The position numbers and the translations under genes were made by a program. From assembly GCA_027040585.1 (NCBI GenBank), contig JALULU010000230.1, positions 1 through 8,753 on the forward strand: a stretch of 8,753 nt of DNA. The letters are read 5' to 3'. Shown piece after piece: positions 1 through 6,467 of this stretch. The first letter of the stretch is position 1. The number at the start of each line of letters is the position of its first letter. This stretch comes from Acidobacteriota bacterium. GTDB lineage: Bacteria > Acidobacteriota > JAAYUB01 > JAMOQF01. The notes beneath the pieces are model-generated. The model did not search any database. It was not told the origin of the DNA and saw only the letters and a program-made list of their open reading frames with translations.

Positions 1-920
1 GTGATAGTTACTACAGGAACCTTATCATTTCCTTTGAAAATTGTGGTGATAATTTTCCAGTAACTGGAAATATTGTTTACACCTTCCAATTTTATAAATC
101 TTCAGATAGGACATATTTTAACCTTGTTTCAGAGAAAGACAATTTAACATATCTCGATCCTACAGATTATCTTGTGAATTTTATAGAGGAACATTTTTGC
201 AGTAAAAGTAATGTTTCTAAAAAGGATATTGGCGATGGTAAAGATCTTGTAACCATAAATTCTGACATTAATACCGAGAATTGTGATAATGCCTACTATG
301 CTTTAAATGGCCATTTGAAAATTGAATACTATGTTTCTGATGAAAATGGAGAATATTTATTTGATTCCTTTAAAGATTTAAATTTTACCGAGAATGATGA
401 TAAATATATTGAAATAAATTTTGACGGGAATACATGGAATATAAATTGTGATGAAAGAATTTACTTCGATGGTGTAGAAGAGCTTACTGGTTATTATGAG
501 CTTATTGCTAATATAACCATTGGATCTGATAATTCAATTGGGTATGATGTATATATTCAAAATTTGGACAATCCTGACATAACATTTCATTTTTCAAGTG
601 GGGAAAATGGCGGATTAAAATTTGTAGATAGCAATGATTATCCATATGAAGGAAAAGGTGTTTTTAGTTTACCAGAGTTAAATGTTATAAATCTAAATAA
701 TTTTAAAGAATATGTAAAACCTATATTTGTATTTGATTTTTCATATGGGAGATTGGATGAGGCGAAAGTGGATGTGGTATTTCATCTTAGATCTGTAATT
801 GGAAATTATGTGATAAAGAATAAAGTTGAGAAGAAATTTAAGGTAATATTACCTAAAAATAACAAACATTTGTTTAAGTTCTTTAATATTTTTGATTTTT
901 TAAACTATGACGCAGAGTAA
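1..920 (+). CDS. Partial CDS (5' end missing): Asn/Asp-rich probable beta-rich protein, function unknown
   Basis: The reading frame whose first full codon starts at position 3 is open without interruption to the TAA at 918-920, giving 305 visible residues. The gene therefore enters from the left edge, and the internal GTG at 174 is just a Val codon. The visible part has no hydrophobic membrane segment. It alternates polar and aromatic residues in the manner of beta-sheet proteins and is rich in Asn, Asp, Tyr and Phe. It contains four scattered Cys (in ENCGDN, HFCSK, TENCDN and INCDER). An extracytoplasmic location is plausible, but the N-terminus that would carry a signal peptide is outside the window. 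I recognise no family or catalytic motif. The gene ends directly before an intrinsic terminator, so it is the last gene of its transcript. Confidence is high that it is a real gene and nil for function. Confidence 0.8.
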   Translation, partial: DSYYRNLIISFENCGDNFPVTGNIVYTFQFYKSSDRTYFNLVSEKDNLTYLDPTDYLVNFIEEHFCSKSNVSKKDIGDGKDLVTINSDINTENCDNAYYALNGHLKIEYYVSDENGEYLFDSFKDLNFTENDDKYIEINFDGNTWNINCDERIYFDGVEELTGYYELIANITIGSDNSIGYDVYIQNLDNPDITFHFSSGENGGLKFVDSNDYPYEGKGVFSLPELNVINLNNFKEYVKPIFVFDFSYGRLDEAKVDVVFHLRSVIGNYVIKNKVEKKFKVILPKNNKHLFKFFNIFDFLNYDAE

Positions 921-926
921 AAGTTT

Positions 927-953
927 AGCCCCTCCAGAGAGGAGGGGCTTTTT
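927..953 (+). terminator. Intrinsic terminator of the left-edge gene
   Basis: A perfect 9-bp GC-rich stem (AGCCCCTCC, 927-935, with GGAGGGGCT, 941-949) closes a 5-nt loop and is followed at once by a T run (949-953). It lies 6 nt after the stop codon. Read from the other strand, the same hairpin is followed only by TAAACTTTT, a weak U-tract. It may also help end the convergent cytochrome gene, whose stop codon is just 7 nt beyond it. Confidence 0.92.
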
Positions 954-960
954 CAGTTGT

Positions 961-2235
961 TTATTTTTTTGCGGTTTTCATTTTGGACATCATTTTTTTG
1001 TGCTTTGCTGCTGCTCTTAATTCTTTTGCCTCTTTTTTAATTTCCACAAGCGTTTCCTTGAGTTTTGCATATCCATACCATGTTGTATAATCAGGCATAA
1101 AGTGAAATGCAGCTTGATATGTCTTCATTCTGTAATCCATAAACATTTCATAAAGTAGTTCTTCAACATGATTGTCTACCTCATAAAAATTAAGCAGATC
1201 TGGATATGGCCAGGTTGCCTGATTCGTTTTTTTCTTAAGTATCCCATCTTTGTATAAATCTTTTACAATATTAATTGCTTGGGCAAATATTTTATCAGCT
1301 GCTTTTATCATGAGATCGGCATTTTTAAGATTCTGCTTTGCAAAATTTTCAGAGTGACATTTTTCACAGGTTTTTAACATTCTACTTCTCTCTCTGTCAA
1401 AAGATGCTTTATCAAGTCTTGCCATTTTTGCAGCCTTTACAAGTTTAAGTCTTGGGGTTGGCTTTCCGTTAGCATCTAATACTCCAAGGGCTTTTAGAAT
1501 AGTTACCCTATAACCCAACCACTCTTTGTCAGGTTCTGGAAGTCTCAGTGCTAAAAATCCCCAAGCAGTCATTACCCTGTGGTCGCCATTTGGCATGTGG
1601 CAGTCCTGACATGTAGGACCTCTGTGAGCTTTTCTGTCCGTTAAATAAGCAGCACCATGTTTTGAGTGTTCCCACATCTCCCACTGTGCATGGTCAAAAC
1701 CTGTGTGACAGCTGTTGCATGCTTCTGGCTGTTTAGCTTCTTCCACTGAAAAAGCATGTCTTGTGTGGCAGTTTTGACAGTCCATTCCATATTTGTAGTA
1801 TTTTCTAAATTCAGAATTTTTTCTAACCTCATCATTTTTGATTCCGAGATTATGACAACCGTTACATCCTTTTTGTCCTGCTATAAAAGCTTTAGGTTCC
1901 TGATGATAAAAATGTGGAAAAGCAGTTATGGGAAGTAATCCTAAAAAGTGTTTTCCACTCATGTACTGTTGAACCTGTTTCTCGTGACATTTCTGACATG
2001 TGGCAATTGTTGGAAGTTTTGCCTTGTCAGCATCGTTAGCATTCATGTGGGCACTTCCGTGACAGCTTTTACATGTTAGAAATTTTGACATCTTTCCCCT
2101 GTTGAAGTCCTTTACTATTCCAGGTGTTACCTTTTTGTGGCATTCTTCACATTTTGAGGGCTTTGAAAAGATATTAATTGAGAGAAAAAGTGAAAAAAGA
2201 GAAAAAAATAGAAAGAGTTTTTGAAATTTACCCAT
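961..2235 (-). CDS. Octaheme cytochrome c, hydroxylamine oxidoreductase (HAO)-like
   Basis: The 424-residue protein has a Phe/Leu-rich signal peptide (residues 4-24, likely cleaved after IFS) and so is periplasmic. It has exactly eight CXXCH heme-c motifs, at residues 29, 55, 80, 124, 153, 173, 209 and 290. Seven lie in the N-terminal half and the eighth after a helical spacer, as in the HAO family. Segments such as QPEACNSCH, FDHAQWEMWEHSKHG and CQDCHMPNGDHRVMTAWGF also match that family as I know it. There is no CXXCK motif, which argues against octaheme nitrite reductase. The C-terminal helical part contains PDYTTWYGYAKL (381-392), near where true HAOs carry the Tyr that cross-links the P460 heme. 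Whether that Tyr is present needs an alignment. It decides between hydroxylamine oxidation (cross-linked) and reductive or other nitrogen chemistry (not cross-linked, as in epsilonproteobacterial HAO). AGGAGG (2245-2240) lies 4 nt before the ATG. The C-terminal tail is Lys-rich and there is no membrane anchor. Neighbours are convergent and divergent, so it is probably monocistronic. Confidence 0.87.
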   Translation of the reverse strand: MGKFQKLFLFFSLFSLFLSINIFSKPSKCEECHKKVTPGIVKDFNRGKMSKFLTCKSCHGSAHMNANDADKAKLPTIATCQKCHEKQVQQYMSGKHFLGLLPITAFPHFYHQEPKAFIAGQKGCNGCHNLGIKNDEVRKNSEFRKYYKYGMDCQNCHTRHAFSVEEAKQPEACNSCHTGFDHAQWEMWEHSKHGAAYLTDRKAHRGPTCQDCHMPNGDHRVMTAWGFLALRLPEPDKEWLGYRVTILKALGVLDANGKPTPRLKLVKAAKMARLDKASFDRERSRMLKTCEKCHSENFAKQNLKNADLMIKAADKIFAQAINIVKDLYKDGILKKKTNQATWPYPDLLNFYEVDNHVEELLYEMFMDYRMKTYQAAFHFMPDYTTWYGYAKLKETLVEIKKEAKELRAAAKHKKMMSKMKTAKK

Positions 2236-2263
2236 AAAACCTCCTTTTTGGAATTTATATTAT

Positions 2264-2269
2264 ATTATA
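2264..2269 (-). promoter_or_regulatory. Candidate -10 element for the octaheme cytochrome gene
   Basis: On the minus strand this reads TATAAT, about 30 nt upstream of the ATG and about 20 nt upstream of the AGGAGG ribosome binding site. No good -35 hexamer sits at 16-18 nt; the nearest, TTGTTA (2295-2290), is 20 nt away. The spacer is very A/T-rich, so chance matches are likely. Confidence 0.35.
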
Positions 2270-2373
2270 ATGCAAATTAATTGAAAAATTAACAACTTTT
2301 AATCTTTAATGGATAAAAAGCATCTAAAAAAAATTAAAAAAATGTTATTATCTTACTTTTATAAATTTTAGAT

Positions 2374-3294
2374 ATGGGAGTTATGAAATATTTTGCTTTA
2401 ATTTTTTTATTATCACTATTAAATTTTTGTAATATTGGAAAAGTAGGCATTTCCACTAATTCCAAGACAAAGAGTGTTGCGGAAGATAAGAAAATTGTTC
2501 TTAAAATAGGAGATAAAAAAATATCATATGGTGAATGGAAAGATTATTTAAAAGAAAACTCACTTGAAGAAGATATGGAAGATGTGGTTTTATCAAAGTT
2601 ATTTGACGAATTTATTAATCAGGAGTTAATATTAAAAGAGGCTTTGGATGAAGGATATAGCATTTCTTCACAAAAATACCAAAAGTTTCTTAAAGAATTT
2701 GGATTAAAGGATAGTGAAGAATCTAAAAAGACATTTTTAATTACTTTTTTTTTAGAAAAGAATGTTAAGGGAAAAGTTGTTATAACTACAGATGAACTAA
2801 AAAAATACTATAGAGAACATTATATGGATTTTAGGCAGAAAAAACTCTATCATATAAAGGAGATAGTTGTTAATAAAAAAGAGTTGGCTCAAGAAATTCA
2901 CACTGAACTTGTTAAAAATGGTGTTTTAAGGTTTGGTAATTTTGCAAAAGAATATTCCATATCTCCATCGGCAGTTAACGGTGGAGATCTTGGCTATTTT
3001 TCTAAAAATCAGTTACCACCTGAGTTTGAAAAGATAATATTTTCACTAAAACCTGGTAAAATAAGTGATGTTATAAGAACAAAATATGGTTATCATATTT
3101 TTTACCTTGAGGAGGTTTTAGGGGAGCATCAGTTAAAGTTTTATGAGGTTAAAGATAGAATTGAGAGTGTTTTGAGGGAGAGAAAAGAAAAAAAACGTTA
3201 TAATGCATTATTGGATGTTTTAAAGAAAAAATATAAAATAGTTATAAATAGAAAAAAATTAGGGTTTAATTATATGGGGGATTTTAATAATTGA
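2374..3294 (+). CDS. SurA/PrsA-like peptidyl-prolyl cis-trans isomerase (parvulin domain), first of a tandem pair
   Basis: This is an exported foldase that isomerises prolyl bonds or chaperones envelope proteins. Numbering from the ATG at 2374 (306 aa), it has a hydrophobic signal segment at about 5-18, a SurA_N-like helical region at about 40-145 (including KLFDEFINQELILKEA), one parvulin domain at about 158-246, and a basic C-terminal helix. The parvulin hallmarks are LYHIKEIVV, NGGDLGYFSK, LPPEFEKIIFSLKPG and TKYGYHIFYLEE. The start is uncertain. ATG 2374 has no upstream Shine-Dalgarno. ATG 2383, nine bases on, gives the more typical MKYF signal peptide but has GGGAG only 2 nt upstream. 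Cys19 follows LLNF, a poor lipobox (Phe at -1), so I do not call a lipoprotein. It is the first gene of a four-gene operon; the next gene's ATG is 17 nt past its stop. Confidence 0.85.
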   Translation: MGVMKYFALIFLLSLLNFCNIGKVGISTNSKTKSVAEDKKIVLKIGDKKISYGEWKDYLKENSLEEDMEDVVLSKLFDEFINQELILKEALDEGYSISSQKYQKFLKEFGLKDSEESKKTFLITFFLEKNVKGKVVITTDELKKYYREHYMDFRQKKLYHIKEIVVNKKELAQEIHTELVKNGVLRFGNFAKEYSISPSAVNGGDLGYFSKNQLPPEFEKIIFSLKPGKISDVIRTKYGYHIFYLEEVLGEHQLKFYEVKDRIESVLRERKEKKRYNALLDVLKKKYKIVINRKKLGFNYMGDFNN

Positions 3295-3301
3295 AACCTA
3301 T

Positions 3302-3306
3302 GGAGG
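3302..3306 (+). promoter_or_regulatory. Ribosome binding site that fixes the start of the second isomerase
   Basis: GGAGG sits 5 nt before the ATG at 3312. It therefore supports that ATG over the in-frame TTG at 3291, which overlaps the previous stop codon and would add seven non-signal-like residues. Confidence 0.85.
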
Positions 3307-3311
3307 TAAAA

Positions 3312-4295
3312 ATGAGAAAATATATAGTGATTCTTTTATTTGTAATGCTTTTAGTTTCAACAAGTTATGGAAAAGTTGTTGAGTGTATTGTTGCCCAGGT
3401 TAATAAGGATTGCATCACACTTTCGCGACTAAACAAGGAACTTTCGAGGTTGAAACAGTTTTTAAAAAGTAAGTATTCTGGTGCAGAATATAAAGAAAAG
3501 TTGAAAGAAAGTGAGAGCAAACTTTTAAATAACATTATTGATGAAATGCTATTGCTTCAAAAGGCAAAAGAGATGGGAATGGATGAAGATCTGGATTTAG
3601 CAGCAGAATCTATTCGCGATAAAATTATGAAGGACTATGGTGTGCCTTCAATTGATGCGCTTAAAGAAAGTTTGAGGCAGAGAGGAATTACATACGACGA
3701 GTATATGGACAATTTAAAAAAACAAATACTAATGAGCAGGATAAGGGGCGCTATATTGCACAGAGATGTAAAAATTTTATCTGAAGATGTGAAAAAATAT
3801 TATGAAAATCATAAAAAAGAGTTTATGGTACCTGCTCTTTATCATTTGAGAGAAATTGTGGTTTATACCAAAGGTAAAAAGGAATCCATGGCCCGGGAAA
3901 AAATAGAAAAGGCTTTAAGTGAACTTAAAATGGGAAAGGATTTCAAAACTGTTGCAATTAATTTTTCTGAAGGTGCAACGGCAAAAAATGGAGGTGAACT
4001 TGGAGAATTTAAATTAAGTGAACTCTCTCCTAAGATTAGAGATGTTGTTAAAAACTTAAAGGTGGGTGAGTACAGTGGAATAATAAAAACAAATTTTGGG
4101 TTTGATATTGTACAGCTGGTTTCGAAAAAGGACTCATATATAAAGCCGTTTAATGATGTTAAAGATGATATTGAAAATAAACTATTTAATGAAAAGTCAG
4201 AGCCCGCAATGAAAAAATATATAAAAAAATTAAGGAGTGAAAGTTATATTTACGTTTTTCCACCTTATAGAAAATATTATTCTGAAAAAGAATAG
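3312..4295 (+). CDS. SurA-like periplasmic chaperone / peptidyl-prolyl cis-trans isomerase, second of a tandem pair
   Basis: With the start at ATG 3312 the protein is 327 aa. The signal peptide is classic: MRKY, a hydrophobic core (residues 5-16), then STSYG with likely cleavage after Gly20. The mature N-terminus (IVAQVNKDCITLSRLNKEL) is the opening strand-helix of the SurA N domain, which continues helical to about 170. One parvulin domain follows at about 175-272 (LYHLREIVV, NGGELGEF, LSPKIRDVVKNLKVGE, KTNFGFDIVQLV). E. coli SurA has two parvulin domains, so this is the shorter single-domain form common outside the gammaproteobacteria. The expected role is folding of outer-membrane or secreted proteins in the periplasm. 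Two Cys (25 and 34) lie close together in the mature N-terminus. The parvulin part is clearly paralogous to that of the upstream gene. The stop codon abuts the next gene. Confidence 0.9.
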   Translation: MRKYIVILLFVMLLVSTSYGKVVECIVAQVNKDCITLSRLNKELSRLKQFLKSKYSGAEYKEKLKESESKLLNNIIDEMLLLQKAKEMGMDEDLDLAAESIRDKIMKDYGVPSIDALKESLRQRGITYDEYMDNLKKQILMSRIRGAILHRDVKILSEDVKKYYENHKKEFMVPALYHLREIVVYTKGKKESMAREKIEKALSELKMGKDFKTVAINFSEGATAKNGGELGEFKLSELSPKIRDVVKNLKVGEYSGIIKTNFGFDIVQLVSKKDSYIKPFNDVKDDIENKLFNEKSEPAMKKYIKKLRSESYIYVFPPYRKYYSEKE

Positions 4296-4303
4296 TGGAT
4301 AAA

Positions 4304-4579
4304 ATGAGGCTTGATTTTTATTTAAAGGTAAGTAGGTTGGTTGTTAGGAGAACGCAGGCAAAAAAAATGTGTGATGGGGGAAAAGTAAAAGTTAATGGTA
4401 GAGTTGAAAAGGCTTCCCATGATGTTAAGATTGGAGATATTTTGCAAATAGATTTTTTAAATAGAGATTTGAAGGTAAAAATAAGTACAATTCCCCATGT
4501 AAAAAATGTTTCTAAAAAGGAAGCAAGAGAACTTTATGAAATAATTGAAGAAAAAAGAAAGGATTTTTTTATAGATTAA
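4304..4579 (+). CDS. S4-domain RNA-binding protein, RqcP/YabO (Hsp15-related) family
   Basis: The protein is 91 aa and almost entirely an S4 fold: MRLDFYLKVSRLVVRR, then AKKMCDGGKVKVNGR and VKIGDILQI (residues about 1-55), with a basic helical tail. This is the pattern of the small family that includes Bacillus RqcP/YabO and E. coli Hsp15. These proteins bind stalled 50S subunits carrying peptidyl-tRNA and, in the RQC pathway, help RqcH add Ala tails. I chose ATG 4304 because the family normally begins MRLD. The alternative GTG at 4295 would overlap the previous TAG by one base and add only three residues. No strong Shine-Dalgarno is seen for either, so translation is probably coupled to the upstream gene. 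The next gene starts one base after this stop. Confidence 0.82.
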   Translation: MRLDFYLKVSRLVVRRTQAKKMCDGGKVKVNGRVEKASHDVKIGDILQIDFLNRDLKVKISTIPHVKNVSKKEARELYEIIEEKRKDFFID

Positions 4580-4580
4580 A

Positions 4581-5612
4581 ATGGAAAAGAAACAATTTAT
4601 AGAAAATTTAGATGAAAAAGATATTGCTGTAGATTCCATTTTCTTTGTTGTTAAAAAAGAATTGAAAAAAACAAGGCAGAATAAAGATTATCTTTTTTTA
4701 ACCTTGAAAGATAAAACAGGGGAGATTCCAGCTTTTCTCTTTGAAAATGTAAATATTTATAAAGATAGATTTGATGAGGAATCTTATATTCGCGTTAAAG
4801 GAATAACAAGTGAGTTTAATAACAATATAAACTTGAGAATTTCTAAGATTGAAAGTGTTGAAAAGGAAGAGGTAAATCTTGAAAATTTTATAAATGAAAA
4901 AAAGGTTGATGGAGATATGCTTTTTTCCGATACCCTTGATTTTATAGATAAGAATATAAATAATAGGTTTATAAGGGAACTTGTTGCAAGGGTATTAAGT
5001 GATTCTGAAGTTGTTAAAAGAATAAAGGAGCATCCCGCCGCCATAAAAATGCATCATGCACTTTATGGAGGACTTATTGAGCACATTTATTCAATGTTAA
5101 ATCTTGGGAAAAAAATAATTGAACACTATGAATCTTTTCCAACTGATGTTGAAATAAAAATAAATAGTGACGTTTTATATGCGGGAATAATCTTCCACGA
5201 TATTGGAAAATTGTGGGAGATATCTGATAAAATTGGAAATTATTCCTTTTCAGATTATGGAAAGCTTTTAGGCCATATTTCCATTGGTTACTCTCTTATT
5301 TCAAAATATGTGGAAGAAATACCTGAATTTCCTGAGAAATTGAAATTATGTATTCTCCATTTAATATTAAGTCATCACGGCGAGAGGGAATTTGGATCTC
5401 CTGTTACCCCCAGGACACCTGAAGCAATAATTTTACACTATATTGACAATATGGATGCAAAGTTGTATTCCATTTTTAACTCGCAAAAAAATTCAAAGGG
5501 TGGGGAATGGACAGGTTCTCAAAATGCACTGAGAAAAGAAATTTTCATTGGTTGTTTAGATTTTAAAGAGATGGAAGAAAACAATAATGATGAGGATGAA
5601 ACACCTTTTTAG
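4581..5612 (+). CDS. YhaM-like 3'-5' exoribonuclease (OB-fold plus HD domain)
   Basis: This 343-residue cytoplasmic protein has an N-terminal OB-fold nucleic-acid-binding region (about 15-92; DYLFLTLKDKTGEIPAFLF, YIRVKGI) followed by an HD metal-dependent phosphohydrolase domain (about 155-300). Visible HD ligands are His168 (GGLIEH), His206-Asp207 (FHDIGK), His232 (GHISIGY), His265-His266 (LSHHGE) and Asp289 (YIDNMDAK). Order and spacing match the YhaM/Cbf1 family, which degrades RNA (and can bind single-stranded DNA) 3'-5' with a divalent metal. The length is typical or slightly long. It ends in an acidic tail, DEDETPF, that resembles the SSB C-terminal tip. The start lies one base after the stop of the S4 gene. 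The nearest purine-rich element (AAAGGA, 4558-4563) is too distant to be a normal ribosome binding site, so translational coupling is likely. Last gene of the operon. Confidence 0.88.
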   Translation: MEKKQFIENLDEKDIAVDSIFFVVKKELKKTRQNKDYLFLTLKDKTGEIPAFLFENVNIYKDRFDEESYIRVKGITSEFNNNINLRISKIESVEKEEVNLENFINEKKVDGDMLFSDTLDFIDKNINNRFIRELVARVLSDSEVVKRIKEHPAAIKMHHALYGGLIEHIYSMLNLGKKIIEHYESFPTDVEIKINSDVLYAGIIFHDIGKLWEISDKIGNYSFSDYGKLLGHISIGYSLISKYVEEIPEFPEKLKLCILHLILSHHGEREFGSPVTPRTPEAIILHYIDNMDAKLYSIFNSQKNSKGGEWTGSQNALRKEIFIGCLDFKEMEENNNDEDETPF

Positions 5613-5622
5613 TTGGGTTAAA

Positions 5623-5646
5623 TAGCCCTGACATTTGCCAGGGCTA
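5623..5646. terminator. Shared hairpin between convergent genes
   Basis: TAGCCCTG (5623-5630) pairs perfectly with CAGGGCTA (5639-5646, read with C5639) over 8 bp around an 8-nt loop. It lies in the 43-nt gap between the exonuclease stop and the end of the convergent DUF4412-like gene. Neither side has a strong U-tract: AAATAGAAATTT on plus, TTTAACC on minus. It may be a bidirectional, inefficient or Rho-assisted terminator, or an mRNA 3'-end protector. Confidence 0.6.
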
Positions 5647-5655
5647 AATAGAAAT

Positions 5656-6378
5656 TTACTTATTTAGATTTTGCATTGCCTGCATGAAATTTCCTTCGAT
5701 TTTTGTATATCCAGTAGGTATGTTAAATAGACTTTTAGGAACAGGTTTATAACTTACATCTGTAACTTCGCTTGAACTTGTTGTCTTTCTTCCCATCATA
5801 CTCATGGTTATTATAGTTTTTACAGGGAATTGTCCATTTAACTTCCTCATTTCTGCTACCATGTTTTTAATCATTGGGTTAGAGAAAGCCATTGCTTCAT
5901 TAAACTCTTGAAATAAGTTTCCATCAATTTTTATGTCCCTTGTTGCCCAAATTTCCATATTCATGCTAATTTTCATTTGAGGATTTGCACCCTGACTTGA
6001 TGTAACAACATACTTTTTACAGTTCCAATTTTTTATTTTTTGGGTTTCATTGGTTGGGGAGAGTTTGAAAGTCATATTAAACATTTTCATCATTTGAGAC
6101 ATTTGAGGTGGTAATTGAATAGGGAGATTGAAAATAGCATATTTTTTATTTTTGTCATTTATAAAAATGATCTTTTTCTCTTTTGTGTTAAAAATTGCCC
6201 TTACATCTCCATTTTTTGTTACAACACCATTTGATGTGTACCATGCTTCACTTATTGTGTCTTTTGCTTGTCCCATAGCCTGTGTATGGGTTACTTTTTT
6301 TACATAAGTATCGGCAAAAAGAACTCCCACCGATAAAAATAATGTCAAAAAAGCAAGTGTAAAAAATTTTCTAAACAT
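5656..6378 (-). CDS. Secreted methionine-rich DUF4412-like (LolA-fold-type) protein
   Basis: The 240-residue protein begins with a clear signal peptide (MFRKFF, hydrophobic core 8-21, likely cleavage after FA at 22), so it is periplasmic or outer-membrane associated. The rest alternates strand-like segments. It carries features I associate with DUF4412 proteins, a family with a LolA/LppX-like half-barrel: ETQKIKNWNCKKYVV (111-125), MEIWATRDI (141-149) and a closing KSLFNIPTGYTKIEG (215-229). The function of DUF4412 proteins is not established. About 19 of 240 residues are Met, clustered at 93-102, 135-141 and 192-195. AGGAGG (6388-6383) stands 4 nt before the ATG. The gene is alone, convergent to the exonuclease operon and divergent from rnpB. 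Family assignment rests on recalled motifs, not a search. Confidence 0.65.
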   Translation of the reverse strand: MFRKFFTLAFLTLFLSVGVLFADTYVKKVTHTQAMGQAKDTISEAWYTSNGVVTKNGDVRAIFNTKEKKIIFINDKNKKYAIFNLPIQLPPQMSQMMKMFNMTFKLSPTNETQKIKNWNCKKYVVTSSQGANPQMKISMNMEIWATRDIKIDGNLFQEFNEAMAFSNPMIKNMVAEMRKLNGQFPVKTIITMSMMGRKTTSSSEVTDVSYKPVPKSLFNIPTGYTKIEGNFMQAMQNLNK

Positions 6379-6402
6379 ACATCCTCCTTATAATTTCTGT
6401 TA

Positions 6403-6408
6403 ATTATA
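6403..6408 (-). promoter_or_regulatory. Candidate -10 element for the DUF4412-like gene
   Basis: TATAAT on the minus strand, about 15 nt upstream of the AGGAGG ribosome binding site. The upstream -35 region is only an A/T tract (TTTTAA at 17 nt), so support comes from the hexamer and its position in the divergent spacer. Confidence 0.45.
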
Positions 6409-6455
6409 AACTAATATTATTTTTTTTAAAACATTTTTTTTGAAAAAAAATCTAT

Positions 6456-6461
6456 TATAAT
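6456..6461 (+). promoter_or_regulatory. -10 element of the rnpB promoter
   Basis: A perfect TATAAT. A start 7 nt downstream of the hexamer falls on G6468, exactly the first base of the P1 helix of RNase P RNA, so the promoter position and the RNA fold agree. The -35 region is T-rich with no good TTGACA; A and T tracts further upstream (6421-6450) could act as an UP-like element. Confidence 0.65.
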
Positions 6462-6467
6462 AATAAA

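Noticed and set aside
174..920. GTG at 174 as the start of the left-edge gene
   Set aside because: The same frame is open back to the first bases of the window with similar composition, and there is no Shine-Dalgarno before the GTG. The gene is truncated by the window edge.
1641..1938. Two short open frames, one on each strand, inside the cytochrome gene
   Set aside because: Both are fully contained in the heme-motif-bearing frame and have no ribosome binding site or recognisable product.
2236..2373. Riboswitch or small RNA in the divergent spacer
   Set aside because: The 138 bases are almost pure A/T with no stable stem and no U-tract hairpin; only promoter-like hexamers are visible.
2374..2430. 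Lipoprotein signal on the first isomerase (Cys19)
   Set aside because: The residues before Cys are L-N-F. Phe at -1 does not fit the usual small-residue lipobox, so a lipid anchor is not supported, although Cys follows a hydrophobic core.
3291..3311. TTG at 3291 as the start of the second isomerase
   Set aside because: GGAGG at 3302-3306 is ideally spaced for ATG 3312, which begins a textbook signal peptide. The TTG start would bury that site inside the coding region.
4457..5044. Minus-strand open frames across the S4/exonuclease genes
   Set aside because: They are Ser/Phe/Ile-rich antisense shadows of two well-supported genes.
6409..6455. A and T tracts between the DUF4412-like gene and rnpB as a repeat element
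   Set aside because: These are simple homopolymer runs, common across this AT-rich DNA; at most they contribute an UP-like promoter element.
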